In this document: positions 27,098 through 36,825 of the stretch, piece by piece
Numbering within the stretch: the first letter of the stretch is position 1
How the letters are laid out: each line of letters begins with the position of its first letter
Assembly: GCA_965248715.1 (NCBI GenBank)
Contig: CBDFKB010000008.1
Span: 1,798,001-1,862,000 of the forward strand
DNA from: CBDFKB01 sp965248715
GTDB taxonomy: Bacteria; Pseudomonadota; Alphaproteobacteria; Rhizobiales; Rhizobiaceae
Direction: 5' to 3'
DNA: 64,000 nt
Notes under the pieces: model-generated
Told to the model about the DNA's origin: nothing
The model's database searches: none
The model's input: only the letters and a program-made list of their open reading frames with translations
Program-made: the position numbers and the translations under genes

Positions 27098-27551
27098 TTT
27101 CGTCTCGCCGCCTAGATGTTGTTCAAATCCAACAACCGCTACTGAACGCCGACCAAGTCGGGTACAGACATTTTCAGAAATACGTGCTGGTTTTGGCCAA
27201 CGCACGGCCATATTGATCGATTTCGTTGCAAAACCGCCACCTTTCGAAGAAAAGCAAAAATGCTGGATGTTCTGGCCGCGAGATCTTGACCATGCTTACC
27301 CCTAACGGACGATTTTGCTACAATTCCTGTGTCGTTGTTGCCCATAACATATCCCTGGGTCGGCATAAAAGCCGTTTATATTCGCCACGATATCGGTGAG
27401 CATACTCACTCAATGTTTAGACTTTGTTTCTAAATTGGCCTTTGTACGCTTAACACCGCCGACCGCTAATTTGTGGTTAACGAATTATACAACCTGGTAG
27501 GAACATTGTGGATGTGGGAAATTGTGGCAAGAAAGAACCTGCGATTTTCTG

Positions 27552-27759
27552 CTAGCGCTTGTCACGAAGCGTTGGAATGGCTTCGTCGCGCTATCTCTTT
27601 GTTTATGCGTGTCACTTTTCCCAAAACCGGTACCCACTTTTGGGTGACACGCTCTAGCGCTTGTCACGAAGCGTTGGAATGGCTTCGTCGCGCTATCTCT
27701 TTGTTTATGCGTGTCACTTTTCCCAAAACCGGTACCCACTTTTGGGTGACACGCTCTAG
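27552..27759. repeat. two perfect tandem copies of the 105-bp CTAG repeat
   Basis: Copy one 27552-27657, copy two 27654-27759: identical, 102-base period, sharing the CTAG at 27654-27657. Each runs from CTAGCGCTTGTCACGAAGCG to GTGACACGCTCTAG, with a palindrome TCACTTTTCCCAAAACCGG in its second half. The 685-base gap between the deacetylase (27097) and the acetyltransferase (27783) holds these copies, promoters and no gene. Because 102 is divisible by three, a false repeated peptide reads through it. Confidence 0.95.
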
Positions 27760-27782
27760 TCCCAGGGCCTAGGAGGGACTGC

Positions 27783-29021
27783 TTGCACGCTCCAGTTTCA
27801 CCGAGAACCATCGACACTCCCGCGATTACCCGCGTTGGATGGCAAGCATCGGCACGTCGATCGTTGCTCGCCAAGCGGCTGGAAATTGCGGTTTACGATC
27901 GCATGGCGGCAGCGGAAGAAGCGTGGCGCCAACTCGAAAGAGGCGCCCATTGTAGCGTCTATCAGCGGTTTGAATGGTCCCAATGCTGGATGCGCACGAT
28001 CGGCGAGCCTGACGGTTGCGAGCCCCGCATTGTCGTTGCGTGGCTCGACGGGGAACCGGCATTCTTACTGCCGACCATGCAAAAAGGCCGATACATCCGC
28101 GAATTAAACTGGATCGGCGGCAGCCATGCCAACTTCAACATGATGCTGTGCAGTTGGAAATTTCTGGCCAACGCCCATGACCGCGATATCCGCGCAATTA
28201 TACGCCGGGTATCGAAAATTTTGTCAGGCGTCGATTTGTTACGGTTTTGCTGCCAACCGATGGAATGGATCGGCCGCCGCAATCTACTTGCCGCCCTTCC
28301 GCACCAGGTCTCGATGAACCCGGGCTTTTGTATGGAATTGGAAGGCGATTTCGATGCGGTACTCGCATCACACAACGCCAAGCGCAAACGCAAAAAATTT
28401 CGCAGCCAAGAGCGGGCCTATAACAGGATCGGCGGCTATCGTTTTATCATTGCTGAAAGCCGGCACGATGTTAGGCGTATCCTGGACGTGTTTTACCAGC
28501 AAAAAAGTCGGCAGCTTGGCATTCTCGGGATCAAAAACGTATTCGCCGACCAGACAACTGACAATTTCCTGAAAGCACTGGCTGTGGATTCGCTTGGCCT
28601 AGCGGAACCGTTGCTGGCATTGTTTGCTCTCGAAGTTGACGGGGAAATCCGCGCGACCTATGGCGCCGGCATACAGGACGACAGGCTTTCCGGATATTTC
28701 AACTCGATCTCCTATGATGAAACCACCCAACACAGCCCAGGCGACATGCTGCTCTATTTGTTGATCCGCCATTGCTCACAACAAGGCATGACAATGATCG
28801 ATCTTGGCTGCGGTGACGAGCGCTACAAGCGATCTTGGTGCGACAAACAGATCCCATCGTTTGATGTTATCATCGCCAACAGCATTCGCGGCTTGCCGCT
28901 GAAATGGATGATGATGGTAGTTGGCGCAATCAAGCGGGAGCTTCGAAAAAACCCGCGAATGTGGAAATTTGTTCGCAAATTGCGATCACGCAAAGCCAGA
29001 TTGTTGGGTGATAGTACCTAG
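27783..29021 (+). CDS. GNAT-fold acetyltransferase, CelD/BcsL-like
   Basis: 412 residues. Two GNAT-like lobes of the FemAB/CelD type: the first ends around LRFCCQPMEW, the second contains VDGEIRATYGAGI and GYFNSISYDETTQHSPGDMLLYLLI, then a conserved MIDLGCGDERYKRSW, which is a hallmark of these exopolysaccharide and cellulose acyltransferases. Cytoplasmic, transferring an acyl group from CoA to a sugar or lipid intermediate. TTG start supported by AGGAGG at 27771-27776; the first ATG would remove 40 residues. Its TAG stop is the start of the element at 29018. Confidence 0.82.
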   Translation: MHAPVSPRTIDTPAITRVGWQASARRSLLAKRLEIAVYDRMAAAEEAWRQLERGAHCSVYQRFEWSQCWMRTIGEPDGCEPRIVVAWLDGEPAFLLPTMQKGRYIRELNWIGGSHANFNMMLCSWKFLANAHDRDIRAIIRRVSKILSGVDLLRFCCQPMEWIGRRNLLAALPHQVSMNPGFCMELEGDFDAVLASHNAKRKRKKFRSQERAYNRIGGYRFIIAESRHDVRRILDVFYQQKSRQLGILGIKNVFADQTTDNFLKALAVDSLGLAEPLLALFALEVDGEIRATYGAGIQDDRLSGYFNSISYDETTQHSPGDMLLYLLIRHCSQQGMTMIDLGCGDERYKRSWCDKQIPSFDVIIANSIRGLPLKWMMMVVGAIKRELRKNPRMWKFVRKLRSRKARLLGDST

Positions 29022-29329
29022 AGCTCTTTTCGCTTAAATTGGTTCGTTTGAACGCAGGAATTTTGTGTTCTGGCAAGGAGTGAGAGGCGAAGTGGTGCAA
29101 GCACCATAAGCTTTCTCATGACGGCGTCCAGGGCGCAAAAGATCAAGTTCATATGATTTATTTTAGCTTGTTTTCTCAATAGGTTAACCGGTTCATGCTT
29201 GGTGATCTTCTTTGCATCAAATTCGTTAAAATCCTCGCACGATAATAATATCGTTCTGCGGTATTTTCCTCGTTGATACAAACAATCTCATCCATCAAAC
29301 CGCTCCAATTGGAACGAAAAGGGCTCTAA
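29018..29329. repeat. 312-bp element with imperfect ~37-bp terminal inverted repeats (MITE-like)
   Basis: The left end reads CTAGAGCTCTTTTCGCTTAA and the right end, inverted, TTAGAGCCCTTTTCGTTCCA; about 26 of the first 37 bases match. It sits between the 3' end of the acetyltransferase and the 3' end of the co-polymerase and gives the stop codon of the former. The interior has no gene that I can support; the rest of the 410-base gap (29330-29431) is also empty. Confidence 0.55.
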
Positions 29330-29431
29330 TACCAACGGTGGTTGATCTTGGCGCAATGCCAAATCCTTTTGATAAAAATCAACAATGAAAGAAATTATAC
29401 CACTCCCATTCAATATTTAGGACGCTTGTTA

Positions 29432-31756
29432 TTAGGCTGCAGTTTCGACGTGGGAACCATGCGCGTGTCGCGAAATGATTGCGACTTCGCTGTAGCCAAC
29501 TGCTTCCAACTCCGCCGCCAGGTAGAAGACGGCCTCCATATCGGCACCATCGGCGTCAATGAGTACGAAGCCATCTTTGCTGGCGATCGCGTTCAACACC
29601 GGCGCCGAAACCTGACCGCAATCCGTAATCAGATAGTCGAAACCTTCGGCCAACACGTCGGCAATTTTGAGTACCTGGGCGCTGCTGCGTTGCATTGCCC
29701 GCGGGTCGGCCTTGCCACTAGGCATGACATAGGCTGGTGAACAGTGATCGAGGTGGATCACGTCCTTGAGATCGGCAATCCCTGCCAGGATGTCCCACAA
29801 CCCGCTTTGCTGGTCGCTATCGGTCATTTCGCGGCCCGGCCTACCATCCCCCGACAAATCGAGCACAATCGCCTGCTTTTGCAAGCCGACAAGTCCGCGT
29901 GCGACAGCAACGCTCAACGGGACGGCGTGGTTTTTACCCGCACTCAGTACGTAAACCCTACCATTGGCGAACGCTCCGATTGCCCGTGTTGCCAGGGCGA
30001 TATTAATAACTTCTGCGCCTTTCGTTGGCACAGCGCCGCCTAGATTGTCCGGCACCGGATCGAGCAAATATCGATCGGCCGAAAAGGCGGAAAGATCGCC
30101 GCCCAGGTCAGGATTGATCCTTGGAGTTCCGGCCCGGACATCGTTGCCAGCGAACCCCGGATTGGCCCGCTTTTGCGTGCCCATGCCGGTTCCCCTGCTT
30201 TGCCGCGCGCGATCATATTGTGCCGATTGGCCTTCCGGCGATATGTGCCATGGCAAATGGTCGTTGGTGGCAACATTGGTATTGGAAGGATTTGGTGGTT
30301 CCGGCCGATAGGCATGCGGATAACCATCCGGCCCCACCTTCTCACGCCCAGAGGACTGGTGACTAACACCTACTCCCGACAACAGCAACCAACCCAATAG
30401 CCCGATCAGCCACAGGAGCACCACCGCGCTGGTGCCGGCCAGCGTGAACGGCAGCACTTTGGGAAAATAGTGGCTGGCCGCCACTATTGCTCGCGAAATT
30501 ACCCGTGCGTCCACCGGCAGGTAGTCGCGCTCCTGGCGGGCCGATATCTCCCGGAACCGGGTCAGGTAGCTCGACAGCAGATCACGCTGTGCAGCCGCTT
30601 CGCGTTCCAACGCCCGCAACTCGACTTCCGCTTCGCCCACCCGTGCCGACTCCGCCTTCACCCGGTTCAATTCCTGGCCTAATTGCTCTTCCTGCTGCCG
30701 GGCGATATCAAGATTGTTCTCCAGGCTGATCTGGATATTGCGAGCCGCCGATGCGATCTGGCGATCGAAGTCTTTTACCTGTGATTTTAGCGCTATGAGC
30801 TGTGGATGGGCCTGCAACAGGGTGGTAGAAAGTTGGGAAATCCGACCCTGAAGCGCGGCTCTGCGCTCAAGAAATCGCTGCACTAGCGGTGATGCTACCA
30901 CTTCGGGAACCGCTTCAAGCGAGGCCCCGTCAGCGAGCGCTGCTTGTATCGAACGCACCTTGGCTTCGGCAACCGAGCGCGCCGCTTTGGCCCGTGAAAA
31001 TGACGTGGAAATCTCCGACAATTGCTGGGTCGCCAGTGCCGCGTTGTTGGCGCCGATCAAAATGTCCGAGTTGGAGCGGAATTCCGCCACCTTGCTCTCT
31101 GCCTCTTTGACCTTATTGCGCAGATCAATGATTTCCGGCTGCAACCATGCGGTGGCGTCCTCGCTGGAACTAAGCTCGGTCTGCTTCATCGTGCTCAGAT
31201 AAGCCCGCGCTACACCGTTGGCGACCGAAGCGGCAAGCGTGCGGTTGTGGGACCAAAACTGGATTACAATGACCCGTGAATCCTTGACCTGAAAGACCTT
31301 CAAGCGTTTCCTAAATTCTTTCAGCACCCGTTGTTCCGCCGAAATCGCCAGCTGATCGGCGCCAATGCCCAACAACATTTTGAGATCGGCAAGCGCCGAC
31401 GGTTTCGTCGCCGAATCAAATTCGGCCATTTCCGCCAGGGCCAAAGTTCGGATCACTTCCAGTGCGATATCGTCCGAATTGATCACCTGCACCTGGCTGC
31501 CTACCGCTTCTTTGTCAAAGCGCGAGCGGCTCACTTCCAGATTCTGGTTTGGCTTGGTGAATACGGATTCACGTTGCTCAATCAACACCTTGGTGGATGA
31601 ACGGTAGCGCGGATCAATGCTCGAAAACAGCGTGAACAGGCCGACAGCCGCTATCACAGTGATAATTAGCAACAGAAATTTGCGATGCCAGGCTGCCGCC
31701 ATCAGCGACTGAATGTCGATGTCTGCCGGCGGCGCAGCGTGGGAATTGTCAAACAT
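29432..31756 (-). CDS. polysaccharide co-polymerase, Wzz domain with degenerate BY-kinase domain
   Basis: 774 residues. N-terminal Wzz domain with membrane helices at about 27-47 and 434-461 and a long coiled coil between, then a linker rich in Pro/Gly and a Rossmann-like domain from about 590. In ExoP/Wzc that domain is a tyrosine autokinase with GKTT. Here the P-loop position reads VYVLSAGKNHAVPLS (605-611: SAGKNHA) and the Walker A' strand is VLDLSGDGRP (631). The C-terminus (HAHGSHVETAA) has no tyrosine cluster. So it probably cannot autophosphorylate; chain-length control would rest on the Wzz part. Divergent from the export lipoprotein gene. Confidence 0.85.
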   Translation of the reverse strand: MFDNSHAAPPADIDIQSLMAAAWHRKFLLLIITVIAAVGLFTLFSSIDPRYRSSTKVLIEQRESVFTKPNQNLEVSRSRFDKEAVGSQVQVINSDDIALEVIRTLALAEMAEFDSATKPSALADLKMLLGIGADQLAISAEQRVLKEFRKRLKVFQVKDSRVIVIQFWSHNRTLAASVANGVARAYLSTMKQTELSSSEDATAWLQPEIIDLRNKVKEAESKVAEFRSNSDILIGANNAALATQQLSEISTSFSRAKAARSVAEAKVRSIQAALADGASLEAVPEVVASPLVQRFLERRAALQGRISQLSTTLLQAHPQLIALKSQVKDFDRQIASAARNIQISLENNLDIARQQEEQLGQELNRVKAESARVGEAEVELRALEREAAAQRDLLSSYLTRFREISARQERDYLPVDARVISRAIVAASHYFPKVLPFTLAGTSAVVLLWLIGLLGWLLLSGVGVSHQSSGREKVGPDGYPHAYRPEPPNPSNTNVATNDHLPWHISPEGQSAQYDRARQSRGTGMGTQKRANPGFAGNDVRAGTPRINPDLGGDLSAFSADRYLLDPVPDNLGGAVPTKGAEVINIALATRAIGAFANGRVYVLSAGKNHAVPLSVAVARGLVGLQKQAIVLDLSGDGRPGREMTDSDQQSGLWDILAGIADLKDVIHLDHCSPAYVMPSGKADPRAMQRSSAQVLKIADVLAEGFDYLITDCGQVSAPVLNAIASKDGFVLIDADGADMEAVFYLAAELEAVGYSEVAIISRHAHGSHVETAA

Positions 31757-32007
31757 GGCGCACTCCTAAATCCAAATCTGATCTAGGCGACCTTGGTAAC
31801 CATCTAGTTAATTTCGTTAATGTATATGGTTGATGCCGGGTTAATTGCTTTTTTCTTGATTATCCAGGCTTGGTGATACCTTAACAACATTTCGCCACAC
31901 ATTCCGCACCCGTTTAACGTGAAATTAACCACGCTGTCGGAAATTTGCCTCGAATTCATTACTTGTCGCTCGGTAAAATTGCCGATGCGCGTTGAGAGTT
32001 GGTTGCG

Positions 32008-32592
32008 ATGCGTGCCGTAAGAATAATCAACGTTTTGCGTCACTCAGCGATCCTATTTTCGCTGGGTAGTTTACTTTTATCGGGCTGTTCTACCTATCGC
32101 CCGGCACCGGAAGCGTTTCATGCGGCAATCGCCCAGCCATATTTATTGGACGCGGGAGATCGGCTTCGCATAACCGTGTTCGAGCAAACCGGGCTGACTG
32201 GAACCTATTCGGTCGACAAAGCCGGGCAAATCTCATTTCCGCTGGTTGGTAACGTCAATGTTCGACACAAAACCATCGCACAAACCAAATCCCTGATCGC
32301 ACAGCGATTGCGCAACGGCTACATCCGCGATCCGGATGTATCGGTGGAGGTTGATCGCTATCGGCCATTTTTCATTATGGGCGAGGTCGGCACCTCTGGA
32401 CAATATACCTATGTGCCAGGGATGACGGTGCAAAACGCAATTTCGGTGGCAAACGGATTTACTCCGCGCGCCAACCAGGAAAACGTCGACATTACCCGGC
32501 ACGTGACCGGCAATATTGTCACCGGCCGGGTCGAAATTAGCGATCCGATCCTACCCGGCGACAATATCTATGTCCGAGAGCGCCTGTTCTGA
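32008..32592 (+). CDS. outer-membrane polysaccharide export lipoprotein (Wza-like)
   Basis: 194 residues. Lipobox LLSGCS after a hydrophobic stretch; the Cys should be lipidated and sorted to the outer membrane. Then the polysaccharide export domain: YLLDAGDRLRITVFEQTGLT, SVDKAGQISFPLVG, and the SLBB-like GEVGTSGQYTYVPGMTVQNA. It is about half as long as Wza and lacks the second SLBB and the C-terminal amphipathic helix, like rhizobial ExoF-type proteins. GAGAG 9 bases before the ATG at 32008. Followed after 20 bases by the glycosyltransferase. Confidence 0.9.
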   Translation: MRAVRIINVLRHSAILFSLGSLLLSGCSTYRPAPEAFHAAIAQPYLLDAGDRLRITVFEQTGLTGTYSVDKAGQISFPLVGNVNVRHKTIAQTKSLIAQRLRNGYIRDPDVSVEVDRYRPFFIMGEVGTSGQYTYVPGMTVQNAISVANGFTPRANQENVDITRHVTGNIVTGRVEISDPILPGDNIYVRERLF

Positions 32593-32612
32593 CGCTAGGC
32601 TCTAAACCAAAA

Positions 32613-33758
32613 ATGGCAGATAAACCGCTACGTATCGTACACTGCTTCCGGTCATCGGTAGGCGGCATCTTTCGCCATGTGCGCGATCTTGCCCAAGCCC
32701 AGGCGGCCGACGGGCATCTGGTCGGCATCGTTTGTGACGCGAACACCGGCGCCGAGCATGAAGACCGATTGTTCGATGACATAAGGCCCAATCTGGCACT
32801 TGGCATGAAGCGCGTTCCCATGCGCCGTGCAATCAACCCCGGCGACCTGTTGGCATTGTGGCGAGCCTACCGGGAAACCAGCACCCTGGCGCCGGATATC
32901 CTGCATGCGCACGGCGCCAAGGGCGGGGCCTATGCCCGCCTGATCGGCACCGCCATGCGGTTTTCCGGGCATCGGGTGGCGCGGCTCTATTGTCCGCATG
33001 GCGGCAGCATCCACTATGCGCCTGAGGCATTGAAATCAAAGATTTATTTCGCACTCGAACGATTACTGGAACCCATGACCGACCGGTTGCTTTTTGTCAG
33101 CAAATATGAACGCGACGGATACGCGGCCAAGGTCGGAGTGCCAAGATGCTCCCAAGGGCTAATCTATAATGGCCTTGCCGATGATGAATTTGAACCGATT
33201 AGCCTGGAAGCCGGCCATCGCGATTTCCTCTATATCGGCATGATGCGTGATCTAAAGGGGCCGGACCTGTTTATCGCTGCGCTTGAAATTGCTTCCCGCG
33301 ATCTTGCGCACGAATTGACCGCTCACATGGTCGGGGACGGTCCAGACAAAGCCAAATATGTGGCTGACATTCGCAATCGGGGCATGGAAAACCAGATTAT
33401 GGTCCACGACGCCATGCGCTCCCGCGAGGCTTTTGCCAAGGCGCGAACCGTGGTGGTGCCGTCGCGTGCGGAATCCATGCCCTACATTGTGCTCGAGGCG
33501 ATCGCCGCGGCTAGGCCGATCATCGCCACCAATGTTGGTGGTATCCCGGAAATTTTCGCGAACGAGCCGGAAATCCTGGTAACCCCCGACAATCCGGCCG
33601 CATTGGCAAAGGCGATGGTGGACGCTTATGCGGACAAAGATTTTGGTTCGATTGCCAATCAACGTGCTGCCGCGCTCAAGAAGCGGTTCGGCGTAGCTCA
33701 AATGGCCCAAAGCGTCCTAGATCATTATCGCCAGGTCCAGGCTGAACTGGAGCGATAA
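32613..33758 (+). CDS. glycosyltransferase, GT4 family
   Basis: 381 residues, GT-B fold. N-terminal lobe starts LRIVHCFRSSVGGIFRHVRD; the second has FLYIGMMRDLKGPDLFIAAL and the nucleotide-sugar binding PSRAESMPYIVLEAIAAARP with the E-x7-E motif (E of AES and E of VLEA). Adds a sugar to the lipid-linked repeat unit in the cytoplasm. Part of the exopolysaccharide operon with the Wza-like gene before it and the initiating transferase 118 bases after it. Confidence 0.92.
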   Translation: MADKPLRIVHCFRSSVGGIFRHVRDLAQAQAADGHLVGIVCDANTGAEHEDRLFDDIRPNLALGMKRVPMRRAINPGDLLALWRAYRETSTLAPDILHAHGAKGGAYARLIGTAMRFSGHRVARLYCPHGGSIHYAPEALKSKIYFALERLLEPMTDRLLFVSKYERDGYAAKVGVPRCSQGLIYNGLADDEFEPISLEAGHRDFLYIGMMRDLKGPDLFIAALEIASRDLAHELTAHMVGDGPDKAKYVADIRNRGMENQIMVHDAMRSREAFAKARTVVVPSRAESMPYIVLEAIAAARPIIATNVGGIPEIFANEPEILVTPDNPAALAKAMVDAYADKDFGSIANQRAAALKKRFGVAQMAQSVLDHYRQVQAELER

Positions 33759-33876
33759 TTCCCCAATTTGGTCGGTAATTTTATTGCTCCAGCGCAATTC
33801 TGCCACTCGTAAAAACTTTCTTAGCTAATCGCCTATATTATGATGCAATCTGTAAAGTTGTGTCCCGAGTACTGTG

Positions 33877-35424
33877 ATGGCTATTAAGAGTGTGGACCCC
33901 AAGGAAAAGTTTTCGCTGAAATCGGTTCGTGCCGCGCCGGATGATATGCGCCACAACAAGCGCAAGGTCGAACTGAACTCGCTGGCGCGCCAAGTAGCGG
34001 AACAATTTGCCGCCGATGCGGTCTCGCCGAACATTATTATCACCGCCGTGCGGTTGATCGAATTCTTCGCGATCACGGCGATCAGCATGATCATCTACCT
34101 GTTCTACGTATATCCTTTTTCAGGATTGACACTGGGATATTATGTCACCGCCTCCTTGTTGGGCGGGGTTCTGACTTCGGGTGCGGCCCAAGCACTCGAT
34201 AGTTATCAAATCCACACCTTCCGCTCATTTATCAGCCAGTCGAGCAAGGTCGTCGCCGCCTTCATTTTCGCGGTCACCGCGCTTGCCATTCTCGGCTTTA
34301 TGACCAAACTTTCGGTTGAGTTTTCGCGGGCATGGCTGAGCTTGTGGTTCGTTATTGGCGTCACGTTCCTGATTACCTTCCGCGTGCTGGTATGGCACTG
34401 GGTGCGCAAGTTGGCTGGCGACGGACGCCTGGAACGCCGCGCAGTTATTGTCGGCGGCGGTAAGAACGCTGAAGATCTCATTCGCTCGCTTGAGGCACAA
34501 TCAGACAGCGACATCCGTATTTGCGGTATCTTTGATGACCGCGCCGGTACCCGCTCGCCACCGATTGTCGCCGGATATCCCAAACTCGGCACAGTGCCTG
34601 AATTGGTAGAATTCGCCCGCGTCGCGCGCATCGATATGTTGATTGTATCGCTACCGCTTTCGGCCGAAAATCGCCTGTTGCAAATGATGAAGAAATTATG
34701 GGTGCTACCGGTCGATATCCGGCTTTCCGCCCATACATACCGGCTGCGCTTTAGGCCGCGCTCCTACAGCTATGAAGGCTCGGTGCCACTCCTGGATGTG
34801 TTCGACAAACCGCTGGCGGATTGGGATGCATTTATGAAACGCGCCTTCGATTTGGTGATGTCGGTGATCGCATTGGTGGTTTTAGCGCCGGTGATGGTGG
34901 CAACGATGGCCGCGATCCGCATCGAAAGCGCCGGACCGGTGATTTTTCGCCAGCGCCGTTATGGCTTCAACAATGAGGAAATCGAAGTTCTGAAATTCCG
35001 ATCGATGTTTCATGAGTTCGCAGATCCTACTGCAAAATTTGTGGTTACCCGCAACGATCCTCGGGTAACCGCGGTTGGCCGATTTATTCGCAAGTCCTCG
35101 ATCGATGAATTGCCGCAATTGATCAACGTCATCAGGGGTGAATTGTCCTTGGTCGGCCCACGCCCGCACGCGGTCAATGCCCATACCTCGAACCGGCTAT
35201 GGGACGAGGTTGTCGACGGCTATTTCGCCCGCCACAAGGTCAAGCCGGGTGTTACTGGATGGGCGCAGATCAAAGGCTGGCGTGGCGAAGTCGACAGCGA
35301 GGACAAGATCAAGAACCGGGTCGCCCATGACCTTTACTATATAGAGAACTGGTCGCTGATGTTTGATTTCTACATCCTGGCGATCACACCGTTCCAGTTG
35401 TTCAACACCAAAAACGCGTACTAA
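33877..35424 (+). CDS. undecaprenyl-phosphate sugar phosphotransferase (WcaJ/ExoY type)
   Basis: 515 residues. Polyprenyl-phosphate glycosylphosphotransferase that starts the repeat unit. Four N-terminal membrane helices, a nucleotide-binding-like CoA-like domain (AVIVGGGKNAEDLIRSLEAQ), a fifth helix at SVIALVVLAPVMVATMAAI and the C-terminal catalytic region: GPVIFRQRRYGFNNE, VLKFRSMF, TRNDPRVTAVGRFIRKSS, IDELPQLINVIRGELSLVGP and KPGVTGWAQIKGWRGE. These are the standard WcaJ/WbaP motifs. I begin at the ATG at 33877 although a GTG precedes it directly. The polymerase follows 5 bases after the stop. Confidence 0.95.
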   Translation: MAIKSVDPKEKFSLKSVRAAPDDMRHNKRKVELNSLARQVAEQFAADAVSPNIIITAVRLIEFFAITAISMIIYLFYVYPFSGLTLGYYVTASLLGGVLTSGAAQALDSYQIHTFRSFISQSSKVVAAFIFAVTALAILGFMTKLSVEFSRAWLSLWFVIGVTFLITFRVLVWHWVRKLAGDGRLERRAVIVGGGKNAEDLIRSLEAQSDSDIRICGIFDDRAGTRSPPIVAGYPKLGTVPELVEFARVARIDMLIVSLPLSAENRLLQMMKKLWVLPVDIRLSAHTYRLRFRPRSYSYEGSVPLLDVFDKPLADWDAFMKRAFDLVMSVIALVVLAPVMVATMAAIRIESAGPVIFRQRRYGFNNEEIEVLKFRSMFHEFADPTAKFVVTRNDPRVTAVGRFIRKSSIDELPQLINVIRGELSLVGPRPHAVNAHTSNRLWDEVVDGYFARHKVKPGVTGWAQIKGWRGEVDSEDKIKNRVAHDLYYIENWSLMFDFYILAITPFQLFNTKNAY

Positions 35425-35429
35425 AATTT

Positions 35430-36707
35430 ATGGTGATGGCACAAACATTGGCCCCTGGCGCCCGGCCGGTGACCGGGCTGCCCACCGCCCTGTTCGCCAA
35501 TGCCATGATCGCATTAGCGGTATTTCTCGGCGGTTTCGTTATCCGCGAACCGGCACCCTATGAATTGTTTTTGATCGTAATGATCATAGTTTGGTATTCG
35601 ATGGGATTGCGCATCGCCCGCGCCGTGTTGCCGCTGATCATTTGCTATTTCGCCTACAATGTCGGCGGCGTGCTCGCTTCACTGCAAATGGAACATTACG
35701 GCCGTGGCTTGCTTTATGTAGTTGTGTCCGTGTTCTTGGCCCTGTCTTCGGTGTTCTTTGCTTCGGTGATTATGCTCGATGCACGGCGCTTGCGGCTCAT
35801 CATGCGGGCATATGTGGTTGGCGCCATGATTACGGCGATGCTGGGCATTTTGGGCTATTTCGGTGCCATTCCCGGCGCGGCGTTGTTTACCCGCTATGAC
35901 CGGGCGATGGGCGCCTTTCAGGACCCGAACGTGTTTGGTCCGTTTCTGGTGATGCCGATCCTGTATCTAGGTTGGCGGTTGATAACCTGTCCACCGCTCA
36001 CCAGCCTACTGCGAGCAATCGGCATGCTGATCTTGCTTTTGGCATTGTTTCTCGCCTTTTCACGGGCCGCATGGGGGTTGATCGTTGTCACCATGGTCGG
36101 CATGTATTTCTTGTCATTGGTGACGACGCATAGCAATCGCGACCGGTGGAAGCTGGTATTGGTCGCCGCGGTTGGCACCATATTGCTGGCACTGATGCTG
36201 GTGGTGGCCCTGCAATTCGATGTGATTTATGATATGTTCGCCCAGCGCGCGCGCATCGTGCAAGACTACGACGCCGGGCATTTCGGGCGTTTCGAGCGAT
36301 ATTCTCTCGGCTACCAATTGGCACTGGAACACCCGTTAGGCATCGGCCCCTTGGAATTCGGTTTCCTGTTTGGCGAAGATACCCACAATAATGGCCTAAA
36401 GGCGCTCATGGCCCATGGCTGGATCGGATTTGTCTCCCTGATGATCTTGTTCGTTTGGACATTGGTCGCTGGCTTCAAACCACTATTTCGCCCCCGCCCC
36501 TGGCAACGTTATCTGCAGATCGCCTATGTGGCATTTGCCGGCCATTTGCTGGTCGGCATGGTCGTCGACACGGACCATTGGCGGCATTTTTATTTGATGA
36601 TTGGCATTATCTGGGGCTGCATTGGCCTGGAACAGCAATGGCAATACGCCAATGCAGGCCGAGTTGCGCCGCTTGGCAATTCAAGGCGACTGCCCGGTTT
36701 GGCATAA
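35430..36707 (+). CDS. O-antigen ligase/polymerase-like membrane protein (Wzy/ExoQ)
   Basis: 425 residues with about ten membrane helices. The Wzy/WaaL pattern is a large loop between helices: FERYSLGYQLALEHPLGIGP, GEDTHNNGLKALMAHGWIG, with the conserved His-Asn. Polymerises the lipid-linked units in the periplasm. Directly follows the phosphotransferase gene, so co-transcribed. No Wzx flippase was found in the window. Confidence 0.88.
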   Translation: MVMAQTLAPGARPVTGLPTALFANAMIALAVFLGGFVIREPAPYELFLIVMIIVWYSMGLRIARAVLPLIICYFAYNVGGVLASLQMEHYGRGLLYVVVSVFLALSSVFFASVIMLDARRLRLIMRAYVVGAMITAMLGILGYFGAIPGAALFTRYDRAMGAFQDPNVFGPFLVMPILYLGWRLITCPPLTSLLRAIGMLILLLALFLAFSRAAWGLIVVTMVGMYFLSLVTTHSNRDRWKLVLVAAVGTILLALMLVVALQFDVIYDMFAQRARIVQDYDAGHFGRFERYSLGYQLALEHPLGIGPLEFGFLFGEDTHNNGLKALMAHGWIGFVSLMILFVWTLVAGFKPLFRPRPWQRYLQIAYVAFAGHLLVGMVVDTDHWRHFYLMIGIIWGCIGLEQQWQYANAGRVAPLGNSRRLPGLA

Positions 36708-36825
36708 TTCCATCACCCTTCATGCGCCGACAGGGCTTGACAAAAGAACCTGGAACACCTGCCCCACAAATTATTTATAGTTTTAGGACCTGTGGACATA
36801 TTACCAGCGCGGGACACTTGGTTGT

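Noticed and set aside
27473..27772. 99-codon frame with a 34-residue peptide repeated twice
   Set aside because: It is the translation of the two tandem 102-bp repeats; 102 is divisible by three, so a frame stays open by chance.
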